DNA of 64,000 bases from Prescottella soli (GTDB lineage Bacteria > Actinomycetota > Actinomycetes > Mycobacteriales > Mycobacteriaceae): the NCBI RefSeq assembly GCF_040024445.1, contig NZ_CP157276.1, positions 4,402,001 to 4,466,000 of the forward strand, in the 5' to 3' direction. The position numbers and the translations under genes are program-made. The notes under the pieces were generated by a model, which saw only the letters and a program-made list of their open reading frames with translations, was not told where the DNA came from and did no database searches. Below are positions 8,121 to 15,821 of this stretch, one piece after another (the stretch's first letter is position 1; each line of letters opens with the position of its first letter).

Positions 8121-9938
8121 TCACTCGCCCAAGACCGTGACGACACCCTTGGTGCCGTCGACGTGCAGTCGCTGTCCGGTCTTGATCTGGGTCGACGCGG
8201 ATCCGGTGCCGGTCACGGCCGGCAGACCGTACTCGCGGCACACGATCGCGGCGTGGCTCATCATGCCGCCGATGTCGGTCACCGTCGCCTTGATCTTCCC
8301 GAAGATCGGGCCCCAGGACGGCGCGGTCACCGGTGCGACGAGGATCTCACCGTCCTGGACGAGCGACAGCTCGTCCGAACTGGTGATGACGCGGGCGATG
8401 CCTTCCACGACACCCGGCGACGCGGCCATGCCGCGGAGATTGTCGCCGGACTCGTCGTCGTCGCTGAGCCACTGCTGGACCTGCTCGGTGGTGATTCCGT
8501 AGAGCATGCTCGTGAACGGCTCGGTGATGAACTCCGGGGGAGTGTTGAGCGCCGGCTCCGGGCGGCGGGACTTCAGCGCGTCGATGATGCCTCGACGGCG
8601 TTCGATCTCGGCGGGCCAGTAGTGCGGTCCGGTCGGCTCGGCGCCGACGGCCCATGCGGTCGCGAGGTCGAACAGGGCTTCGCGGACCTCGCCGCGCTTG
8701 AGGTACAGCAGGTCGTCCGCCTCGGGCCAGAACCCTTCCTCGTGCAGCATGCGGGAGAGCTCGCGGACCTTGCGCCAGAACACGCCCATCGTCCAGTGCT
8801 CGATGTAGAAGTTGTGGTTCTCGACGTACGGGTAGGCGGTGCGGGCCAGTCCGAGCTTGGCGTCGAACGCCTCTCGCGTCTCGTCGTCGAGCAGGTCGCG
8901 GTACTCCTCGGCGATCCGGTCGCGCTCGGCCGCGAGTTCGGCGACCGGGCGCATGATGTCCTGCCCCTCGCCGAGGCGCCGGATGTAGTCGGCGATGTAG
9001 CCGAGCGGCAGTTCCTGGTGCTCGATCCAGTACTTGTCGTGGCCGTAGAAGCCGTTGCCGACGGTGAAGTTGAACCACGGATCCTGGGCGCCTTCGTACT
9101 GGGCGATCCACCGGGCGCCGTTCTCCGCAGCCGCCGCGATCCGGGCCAGGGTGCCGTCCGGGTCGTCGGTGTTGTCGAACAGGTCCGTCAGTCCGAGCTC
9201 GACGGCCAGCTTCGCGAGGTTCTTGAGTTCGTCGTCGGGCCGGAACAGCTCCATGTCGACGCCCTGCACCATCGTCGCGATCGACTGGTCGGGGATGTTC
9301 GGGAACACCTCCTTGCAGAAGCCGAAGAAGTCGAGGTACGCGATGTACCCGAGGTTGAGGAACTCGAAGTGGTACTGCCAGTTCTGGTAGCAGAGCTGGA
9401 TCAGCCGGTCGTAGTTCTCGAGCAGAACCTCGGTGCCGTCCTTGGCCTTACCCGAGCGAATGTCCTCGATCGACACCATGTCGGGCAGCTTCGCGAACGA
9501 CAGCGCGTTCATCTCGTCGATCGTCAGGCGAACCTTCTTGTGCCACTTCTCGAGCAGCGACTCCCAGTTCTGGTAGTAGTAGGCGGCGCGCTCCTCGAAC
9601 AACAGGGCGCGCCTGTCGAACTCCTCCTCCGGAGCGGGGATCGGCGACATGTACAGGTAGCCGAGGTGCATCTTGAACTCGATGCCGTTCGAGTTCGGGA
9701 TCAGCAGGTGCCGGGTGTTGTACTGGCCCAGGCACTTGACGGCGAACTCACCGCCGATGGTCTCGAACGGCTTGAACACCGTGGGCCAGTGCTGGCTGTC
9801 GCAGAACCAGAACTTGGCGTCGTCGACGTCCTGACGGTTCGGCTGGAAGACCATGTTGTACGGGTAGAGCTCCTCCCAGCCCTCGGCGCCGGCGGGCGTC
9901 TCGAGGTCGAAGGGGCTCGGAAAGGACTTCATCGTCAT
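8121..9938 (-). CDS. creH: PEP-utilizing mobile-domain protein (CreH-type aryl phosphotransferase subunit)
   Basis: 605 aa; ATG at 9938 with GAGGA 8 bp upstream (a second ATG 6 bases on is possible). The C-terminal ~80 residues are the swivelling phosphohistidine domain of PEP synthase/pyruvate phosphate dikinase: TDIGGMMSHAAIVCRE, with His562 the expected phosphocarrier, followed by GLPAVTGTG. The long N-terminal part is rich in Trp/Tyr and resembles the phenylphosphate-synthase-like partner proteins. There is no ATP-binding N-terminal domain and no PEP-binding barrel, so it needs a partner; the partner domain is fused to the P450 encoded just upstream. Inferred role: transfer of phosphate from ATP to the hydroxyl of p-cresol or another 4-alkylphenol. 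Confidence 0.82.
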   Translation of the reverse strand: MTMKSFPSPFDLETPAGAEGWEELYPYNMVFQPNRQDVDDAKFWFCDSQHWPTVFKPFETIGGEFAVKCLGQYNTRHLLIPNSNGIEFKMHLGYLYMSPIPAPEEEFDRRALLFEERAAYYYQNWESLLEKWHKKVRLTIDEMNALSFAKLPDMVSIEDIRSGKAKDGTEVLLENYDRLIQLCYQNWQYHFEFLNLGYIAYLDFFGFCKEVFPNIPDQSIATMVQGVDMELFRPDDELKNLAKLAVELGLTDLFDNTDDPDGTLARIAAAAENGARWIAQYEGAQDPWFNFTVGNGFYGHDKYWIEHQELPLGYIADYIRRLGEGQDIMRPVAELAAERDRIAEEYRDLLDDETREAFDAKLGLARTAYPYVENHNFYIEHWTMGVFWRKVRELSRMLHEEGFWPEADDLLYLKRGEVREALFDLATAWAVGAEPTGPHYWPAEIERRRGIIDALKSRRPEPALNTPPEFITEPFTSMLYGITTEQVQQWLSDDDESGDNLRGMAASPGVVEGIARVITSSDELSLVQDGEILVAPVTAPSWGPIFGKIKATVTDIGGMMSHAAIVCREYGLPAVTGTGSASTQIKTGQRLHVDGTKGVVTVLGE

Positions 9939-10006
9939 GGGAGTTCCTCTGGAAGGAAAGCAGTGCGGGGTGGGTGCTGGATGTGTATGCGGAGTGCGCG
10001 GTCGGA

Positions 10007-12406
10007 TCAGGCGGAGAGTGGCTTGGTCATGGCTCGGCTGATCGAGCTCATGTCGAAGGTCCGCCGAGCGGGTGCGGTGGTCTCGGTTGCCTTGTCCTGA
10101 GCGGGTTTTGCAGACCACACGGTTTCGGGGCGCGATTGCAGCAGCAGGAGGTTCTCGCCGTCCGGGAGGTCGGCATCGAGTGCCCACTCGATGTCCTGGG
10201 GGCATCCGTAGTGCTTCTCGGCGCGTTTGGCGATCGCGGCGACGGCCTTCAGTTCCTCGTCGGTCAGGCTGCGGCAGGAGCGGCGGTCGGCGTCGACCTC
10301 ACGCTCGACGAGGCGGTGCGAGACGGGGTCGGGGACCAGTTCGGCGTGCTTGTCGCCGATCGTCTCGGTCACCACGGTCAGCATCACCTTGTCGAGCACG
10401 ATGTTGTCCGGGGTGACCTGACCGGAGACCACCATCTCGCCGACACCGTACGACGCGTCGACGGTGATCTTCGAGCGGTCCCCGTTGGTGGGGTCCATCG
10501 TCATCGCCACGCCGGCGACCTTGGCGCTCACCATCTTCTGGACCGCGACGGCCATCGAGAGCCCGGCGTCGGGGATGTTGTTCTTCAGCCGGTACGTGAT
10601 CGCGCGGCTGGTGTAGAGCGACGCCCAGCAACGCCGGATGTGCTCGAGCACCTCGTCGATCCCGTTGAGCCACAGGTACGTGTCCTGCTGGCCGGCGAAG
10701 CTGGCGTCGGGCAGGTCCTCCGCGGTCGCGGACGAGCGCACCGCCACCGGCACGGGGTGGTCGAACCGTGACTGCAGCCGCTCGTACGCCTCGATCGTCA
10801 AGTGTCGCAGCGGCTCCGGGACGGGTCGCGAGGTGATCGCGTCCCGGATCCGTGCGGAGACCGCGTCCACACCGGAGACGTCCTCGGGATCGAGACCCTC
10901 GAGCAGCTCACGGATCTCGTCGGCGATGCCGGCCGACGCGATGAAGTCGTCGTAGAGCATCGTGGTGAGCGCGAATCCGGGCGGCACCGGCATGCCTGCC
11001 GCCGTCAGCGACACCAGCGAGGCGCACTTGCCGCCCAACTGATCGTGCTGCGGCTCCTGCGGGCCGTCGAAGAACTGGATGTACCGGGCCGACGCGGTAT
11101 CGGTGGTGCCCTCCGTGTCGGTCGCGCTGTCGCCGGGCGCGTCCCACCGCACCGGCACCGCAGTCGGTGCCCGGAACGACAGGTTCTCGCCGAAGGTGAT
11201 CGCGTCGGGATCGACGAGCTCGAGGAACGGCGCCGTCTTCAGCACCTCCTCGACGACGATGCGGGTCTGGAGCTTGGCGAGCATGTTGCCCAGGCAGTAG
11301 TGCAGGCCGAAGCCGAAGGCGAGGTGCTCGCGCGCATTGTCCCGAGCGATGTCGAAGATCTCGGGGTCGGCGAACTGCGACTCGTCCCGGTTGGCGGAAC
11401 CCATCACCAGCAGGATCTCGGACCCGGCCGGAATCGGGGTCTCGCCGATCATCGTGTCCTCGAGTGCCTTTCGGCGCCAGGCGACGATCGAGGGGGAGTA
11501 GCGCAGCACCTCTTCGACGGCCTTCGGGATCTTCTTCGGATCCTCCCGCAGCGCCTCCCACTGGTCCCGGTGGGCCAGCAGCAGTCGCAGCGTGTTGGAG
11601 ATCAGCGTCGTGGTCGTCTCGTGTCCCGCGAACAGCAGGCTGTAGCAGACCGACGCGATCTCGTGGTCGGTGATCTCGGCGCCCTCCTGCTGGGCGCGCA
11701 CCAGGTCGGCGACGAGGTTGTCGCCCCCGCGCTCGTGGGCGTCGGCGACCAGCCGCAGGCACTCCTGCCAGTATTCGACCAGGTTGTGCGCGTGCGGAAT
11801 CTGCTGCTCGTCGCTCAGATTGCCCCACGTCATCGCGGCGCGGGACTCGGACCAGCGCTTGTACTGGTCGACCTGGCTCGTGTCGGCGCCGATCAGAGTC
11901 AGGATCGTCACGGTCGGCACGTCGTAGGCGAGGTCGCGCAGCAGGTCGCCGCGGCGGTCCTCGTGAGCGAGCAGGGCCCGCAGCTGCTGATCGACGTTCG
12001 CCCGGATGAAGGGCTCGAGCGCCTTGTAGCGGCGCGGAGTGAACGCCTTCGAGGTCGCCTTGCGGATGCGTGTGTGCTCCGGTGGCCTGCGGGCGGACAG
12101 GCCGGAGTAGGCGGTGAACCCGCCGTCGTTCATGATCTGCTTCGCCTGCGGCCCCCGTTCACGCACCGGTGCCTGCGCGTTCTCGCTGCTGAAGATCTCC
12201 CAGTTGTCGAAGACGGCCTTGATGTCGTCGTAGCGGGTGACCACCCAGCAGCCGATCCGCTCGTCGAACATGACCGGCTCCGCCGAGCGGAGGCGGGCGT
12301 AGGCCGAGAACGGGTCGTTCATGTCGAACGGTTCGTAGCCGTGGTGGTCGACGGGGCAACCACTCGTGGAGACGGTGTCGGTCCTCTTCTGCGTCGGCGC
12401 GGACAT
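10007..12406 (-). CDS. creJI: Cytochrome P450 fused to PEP/pyruvate-binding (ATP-binding) kinase domain (CreJ-CreI fusion)
   Basis: 799 aa in one uninterrupted frame from the ATG at 12406. Residues ~25-422 are a complete P450: I-helix AGHETTT (260-266), ExxR at E299-R302 and heme loop FGFGLHYCLG with Cys371. A ~20-residue Asp/Thr/Ala-rich linker (422-440) leads to a PEP-synthase N-terminal ATP-binding domain (441-770): LGGKCASL (457-464), VRSSATAEDLPDASFAGQQ (556-574), AGVAMTMDP (631-639), QDIEWA and LLLQSRPET (754-762). In C. glutamicum these are separate proteins: CreI supplies the ATP-dependent half of the 4-cresol kinase and CreJ hydroxylates the phosphorylated product. The phosphohistidine half is the next gene. 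The fusion would place phosphorylation and oxidation on one chain. Stop 68 bp before creH; start 2 bp after the upstream HD gene. Confidence 0.9.
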   Translation of the reverse strand: MSAPTQKRTDTVSTSGCPVDHHGYEPFDMNDPFSAYARLRSAEPVMFDERIGCWVVTRYDDIKAVFDNWEIFSSENAQAPVRERGPQAKQIMNDGGFTAYSGLSARRPPEHTRIRKATSKAFTPRRYKALEPFIRANVDQQLRALLAHEDRRGDLLRDLAYDVPTVTILTLIGADTSQVDQYKRWSESRAAMTWGNLSDEQQIPHAHNLVEYWQECLRLVADAHERGGDNLVADLVRAQQEGAEITDHEIASVCYSLLFAGHETTTTLISNTLRLLLAHRDQWEALREDPKKIPKAVEEVLRYSPSIVAWRRKALEDTMIGETPIPAGSEILLVMGSANRDESQFADPEIFDIARDNAREHLAFGFGLHYCLGNMLAKLQTRIVVEEVLKTAPFLELVDPDAITFGENLSFRAPTAVPVRWDAPGDSATDTEGTTDTASARYIQFFDGPQEPQHDQLGGKCASLVSLTAAGMPVPPGFALTTMLYDDFIASAGIADEIRELLEGLDPEDVSGVDAVSARIRDAITSRPVPEPLRHLTIEAYERLQSRFDHPVPVAVRSSATAEDLPDASFAGQQDTYLWLNGIDEVLEHIRRCWASLYTSRAITYRLKNNIPDAGLSMAVAVQKMVSAKVAGVAMTMDPTNGDRSKITVDASYGVGEMVVSGQVTPDNIVLDKVMLTVVTETIGDKHAELVPDPVSHRLVEREVDADRRSCRSLTDEELKAVAAIAKRAEKHYGCPQDIEWALDADLPDGENLLLLQSRPETVWSAKPAQDKATETTAPARRTFDMSSISRAMTKPLSA

Positions 12407-12408
12407 GT

Positions 12409-13158
12409 TCACTCCTGGACTCGGGGTGTCGGGTGCTCGTAGAGCGCGGTGTCTGGGATATTCGTTGTTGCGGAAGACAATTCGCGAAGATGCGGTGACA
12501 CGTCGGTCGACGCGGTCGCGGCGAACGCGAGAGCCATCACGCGGGCCGGCTCGGTGCACAAGTGGGCGTGGGTGCGAGATCCCACCAGCCGGAGCGTCTC
12601 GGACGGGGCGAGCCCGAACCATCGGCCGACGGTCGCCAGCCCGTGCGGGGTGATCCGCCAGAGCTTGTCGGCATCCTTGACGACCGCGTCGCTGGGGCTC
12701 GTGGCCTCGCGGCGGCTGTCGTGACCGTCGATGATCGCGGTGATCTCGTCGATGTCGGCGTCGGGTGTTCCGAGGTCGGCGAGGATCGACCGTGCGATCG
12801 CGGCGCCCTCGATCTCGTGGACGCGGACCAGTTCCGGGTGCCGCGGCCGTGGTGCGATCGCCTCCAGCACCAGTTCCTCCGGCACCGTCGACCAGCCGAT
12901 GTCGTGGAGCAGGATCGCCGGCAGCACGATCTCGGGCCGCGCCCCCGGCACCTGGTCGACCAGGGCGCGGGCGATGCCGAACGCATACACCGTGTGAGAG
13001 TCGTTGTCCCGCACTCGAAGATGCGGTTCCGCTCGGCGCCAGATGCGGTCGTGTGCCGCGTCCATTCCGATCAGGTGGGGTACATCGGCGGCGCCCGGAA
13101 CGTGAGCCCGGACGTCCCGGCCGAGGAGGCCGGTCATCCCAGTGCTGTTGGTCTCCAT
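12409..13158 (-). CDS. Second HD-domain phosphohydrolase, first gene of the cre operon
   Basis: 249 aa; AAGGAGG precedes the ATG at 13158. HD motif LLHDIGW (H85, D86), IIDGHDSR and KDADKLWR are shared with the 215-aa HD protein further down the operon, and the 'WFG..PSE' region after the last Asp is also similar, so the two are paralogues. Extra length is at the N-terminus (~15 residues) and C-terminus. It could act on a different aryl phosphate (for example the unoxidised phosphorylated phenol, resetting futile product) or be the true CreD. Ends 2 bp before the P450 fusion. Confidence 0.75.
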   Translation of the reverse strand: METNSTGMTGLLGRDVRAHVPGAADVPHLIGMDAAHDRIWRRAEPHLRVRDNDSHTVYAFGIARALVDQVPGARPEIVLPAILLHDIGWSTVPEELVLEAIAPRPRHPELVRVHEIEGAAIARSILADLGTPDADIDEITAIIDGHDSRREATSPSDAVVKDADKLWRITPHGLATVGRWFGLAPSETLRLVGSRTHAHLCTEPARVMALAFAATASTDVSPHLRELSSATTNIPDTALYEHPTPRVQE

Positions 13159-13213
13159 GTCGTCCTCCTTGTGACACGGAACACTCTGACCGCTGGCGGT
13201 GTCAGGACCAAGC

Positions 13214-13236
13214 GATTCCTTCCGATGAACGGAATC
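13214..13236 (-). promoter_or_regulatory. Candidate operator upstream of the cre operon
   Basis: Nested inverted repeats directly after the IclR stop codon and ~60 bp ahead of the first cre gene: TTCCG-ATGAA-CGGAA at 13220-13234, flanked by GATTCC/GGAATC. Palindromes of this size are typical of IclR-family binding sites, and the IclR gene is adjacent. Assignment is inference from position. Confidence 0.4.
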
Positions 13237-14032
13237 AGCCCAACCAGAAACTGCGTATTGCCTGTTCGACGGACTGCGGAAGCGCCTTGAACACCTTCTC
13301 GAGGCGGGCACCGGTGCCGCGCAGCGGTGGCAGGTACCGGGCCATGTCCGCCGAACGGTTGCTCGGGAGCACCACGCCGATCGCGGCGACGACCTCGTCG
13401 TTCGGTGCGCGGACCGGGATCGCGACCGAGCACGCCCCGAGCGCCATCTCCTCCTGCGTCTTCGCGTAGCCCTGCTCGCGGATGGTGTCGAGTTCGCGGG
13501 CCAGGCGCGCCGGTTCGGTGATCGTGAACCGCGAATGGCGTTCGAGGGAGTTGGCGAGGTACGTCTCTCGGAACCAGGGATCCTGGTAGGCCAGAAGGAC
13601 TTTCCCGACCGCGGTCGGATGCAGCGGCAGACGGCTGCCGACACGCGCGAGTCGGGGGACGCGTCGGCTGCCGTAGATGCGATCGACGTAGATCACCTCG
13701 GTGCCGCGGCGCACGACGAAGTGGACGGTCTCGTGGGTGAGGTCGAACAGGTCCTGGAGCGGGGGGTGGACGATGTCGCGGAGTCGGACGCCGGCGTTCT
13801 GGCCGATCTCCCACAGGCGGATGCCGACCTGGTATCGACCGTCCGGCACGCGGAGCAGGGCGCCCCACCGCTCGAGTTCGCCGACCAGGCGGTGAACCGT
13901 CGTCAGGGGCATGCCGGTCTCGGCGGCGATGTTGCTCAACGCGATAGGGCCGGGATCGTCCTCGAACACTTCCAGGATGGCGAGCACTCGCGACGTCGTG
14001 GTCCGGCCGGCTTCCCGGGGAGTACCTGCCAT
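13235..14032 (-). CDS. IclR-family transcriptional regulator of the cre operon
   Basis: 265 aa. N-terminal winged helix-turn-helix (about 10-75: SRVLAILEVFE..., TGMPLTTVHRLVGELERWG) and a C-terminal effector-binding domain (90-255) with the family signature around HPTAVGKVLLAY and GACSVAIPV. It lies upstream of and in the same direction as the cre genes, 76 bp from the first. IclR proteins commonly control aromatic catabolic operons in response to pathway intermediates, and the C. glutamicum cre cluster also carries its own regulator, so it is the likely p-cresol-responsive switch. Confidence 0.85.
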   Translation of the reverse strand: MAGTPREAGRTTTSRVLAILEVFEDDPGPIALSNIAAETGMPLTTVHRLVGELERWGALLRVPDGRYQVGIRLWEIGQNAGVRLRDIVHPPLQDLFDLTHETVHFVVRRGTEVIYVDRIYGSRRVPRLARVGSRLPLHPTAVGKVLLAYQDPWFRETYLANSLERHSRFTITEPARLARELDTIREQGYAKTQEEMALGACSVAIPVRAPNDEVVAAIGVVLPSNRSADMARYLPPLRGTGARLEKVFKALPQSVEQAIRSFWLG

Positions 14033-14145
14033 GTCGAACCGCCTTCCGACTCTAGGGCCCCCTCGTACCCAGATCCTGCTCCACCGGACCGATCGTCACT
14101 ACATCGCGGTGGAGGTGATGGGCGAACTCGTGTCGGTAGTGGCGC

Positions 14146-14742
14146 TCAGGAGTTGTCGTTGCGGAGCGGTCCGAACTGCGGGACCTGCGGCATCGTGGTG
14201 ACGACGTGCACGGTGGCGTCGGCGGTGAGGGACGTGAGCACCCACGGCACGTCGCTCGGGAACTGCACGAAGTCGCCGGGCCCGAGATCGGTGAGCTCGT
14301 TGGCCGGGCCGACCCGGACCTTGCCGCTGATGACATACGCGTGGACGAGGGTTCCGGCGGAGTCGGGTGGCAGGACGAGCGAGTCGACATCGTCGGTGCC
14401 GGCGTTCCGGAGTCGGGTCAGGCTCGTGCGCACGTAACCGGAGCCGTAGATCTGGTCGAGGATCTTGGTGGACCCGGTGCCCGCCTTGGCGTTCCACGAT
14501 CCTTCCTCGGCGCGGACGACGAATACCCGTGTTCCCCACTCGGTGACGAGTCGTCGCAGCGGGACGTCGAGTGCCTCGGCGATCGCGTCAATGGTTTCGA
14601 CTGTGGGATTGCCTACACCTTGCTCGATCTTCGAGAGGGTCTGCTTCGACAGATTCGCGCGCTTGGCGAGGTCGCCCATGCTCATCTGGCGCTCGTTGCG
14701 GAACCGCTGCACGTTGCGTGCTATCAGGCCGTTGCTGTCCAC
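14146..14742 (-). CDS. XRE-family regulator with cupin domain
   Basis: 198 aa from a GTG at 14742, chosen because GAGGAGG lies just upstream; a longer frame starts 48 bases earlier without a ribosome site. Residues ~8-62 are an XRE helix-turn-helix (MSMGDLAKRANLSKQTLSKIEQG), and the C-terminal half is a small-molecule-binding cupin (VISGKVRVG...LGPGDFVQFPSDVPW). This architecture is widespread in actinobacteria for sensing small organic metabolites. It is divergent from the second IclR gene and may control either aromatic cluster; no target can be read directly. Confidence 0.85.
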   Translation of the reverse strand: MDSNGLIARNVQRFRNERQMSMGDLAKRANLSKQTLSKIEQGVGNPTVETIDAIAEALDVPLRRLVTEWGTRVFVVRAEEGSWNAKAGTGSTKILDQIYGSGYVRTSLTRLRNAGTDDVDSLVLPPDSAGTLVHAYVISGKVRVGPANELTDLGPGDFVQFPSDVPWVLTSLTADATVHVVTTMPQVPQFGPLRNDNS

Positions 14743-14854
14743 GGGTCCTCCTCTCGACGGGTGTGCACGGTGCCGCGCGGCTCCCTCCAATGAGCTGAAT
14801 GCTCCAGACGATTAAAGCGGAGCCGGACCGGGTGTCACTTTTAGTATCACTATC

Positions 14855-14866
14855 GTCAATCTTGAC
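14855..14866. promoter_or_regulatory. Small palindrome in the XRE/IclR divergent region
   Basis: GTCAA-TC-TTGAC in the AT-richer stretch between the divergent regulator genes. It contains TTGACA on the plus strand and TTGACG on the minus strand, so it could be overlapping -35 elements or an operator. Weak evidence. Confidence 0.25.
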
Positions 14867-14948
14867 ATACAAATGCCAGGTGGGCACACTCGGATGCGGC
14901 GCCGGGTCGCCGGAGATGTCCGTTTCGCAGAGTGAAGTGGTAGGGGTC

Positions 14949-15755
14949 ATGGGTGTGCAGGAGCTGACCGATCTGTCGCAGACGAGCTCGGGGCGGGACG
15001 GCCGCGCAGCGGTCGACAAGGCGATGAGCCTGCTCACCAGCTTCGGCCAGGAGGCGCATTCCGGGGTTGGCGTGAGCGAACTCGCCCGGCGGTCCGGGCT
15101 GAGCAAGTCGACGGCCTTCCGGATCCTCGGCATGCTCGAGCGCAACCACGCCGTCGAGCGGGTCGGCAGCGACTACCGGCTCGGTGCCGAGCTCCACAAC
15201 CTCGGCGGCCGGGTATACGCACCGCAGCACTCCGTCGTCCGCGACGTCCTCACGCCGTTCCTGGCCGATCTGTACGAGGCCACCCGCCAGACGGTTCACC
15301 TCGCGGTGCTCCACGGCGCCGACATCCTCTACATCAACAAGCTCTACGGTCACCGCTCCGTCGCGTCGCCGTCCCGGGTCGGCGGCCGCGCGCCGGCGCA
15401 CTGCACCGCGGTGGGCAAGGCGCTGCTCGCGTACTCCGGTCAGGATGCCGAGGGTCTGATCGGGTCGCAGCTGGCGGCGCGGACGACGCACACGATCACC
15501 GACATCGGGCAGCTGCGGGCCGAGCTGTCCCAGGTGCGCCGGGCCGGTGTGGCCTTCGACCGTGAGGAGACCCGTGAGGGGCTCGTGTGTGTCGGGGGCG
15601 TCGTGACGGGCGCCGGATCGCGGCCGATCGCGGCGTTTTCCGTCTCCGGTCAGGCCTCCCGCTACTCGCCTGCGAGTGCGGAGCCGGCTTTGCGCCGGGT
15701 GTGCCTGGCTGCGTCGCGTGCGCTGTCCGCGTCGCAGGTCGCACTCGCGTCGTAG
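14949..15755 (+). CDS. IclR-family regulator adjacent to the mhpB-type gene
   Basis: 268 aa from the ATG at 14949 (AGGGGTC upstream). The frame is open from 14799, but the first 50 residues are unlike the family; an ATG at 14916 is the main alternative. Winged HTH at about 20-80 (VSELARRSGLSKSTAFRILGMLERN) and an IclR effector domain with HCTAVGKALLAY and REETREGLVCVGG. It is 66 bp upstream of and co-directional with the extradiol dioxygenase gene, so it probably regulates the ring-cleavage pathway. It is clearly distinct in sequence from the cre-linked IclR. Confidence 0.83.
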   Translation: MGVQELTDLSQTSSGRDGRAAVDKAMSLLTSFGQEAHSGVGVSELARRSGLSKSTAFRILGMLERNHAVERVGSDYRLGAELHNLGGRVYAPQHSVVRDVLTPFLADLYEATRQTVHLAVLHGADILYINKLYGHRSVASPSRVGGRAPAHCTAVGKALLAYSGQDAEGLIGSQLAARTTHTITDIGQLRAELSQVRRAGVAFDREETREGLVCVGGVVTGAGSRPIAAFSVSGQASRYSPASAEPALRRVCLAASRALSASQVALAS

Positions 15756-15821
15756 CCGCCGCCACCACAACGTTCGGGAAGAACCTGTCCCGGAAACTGA
15801 TTCAGGCCGAAGGAGCCGTTC

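Noticed and set aside
10007-12406. Possibility that the P450-kinase fusion is a frameshift or assembly artefact
   Set aside because: Both domains are complete and the linker is a plausible low-complexity spacer; a lost stop codon alone cannot be excluded, so it is kept as a finding with resequencing suggested.
12407-13177. N-terminal extension of the P450 fusion frame
   Set aside because: The extra ~257 residues are a shadow of the HD gene on the same strand; the P450 begins at the ATG at 12406.
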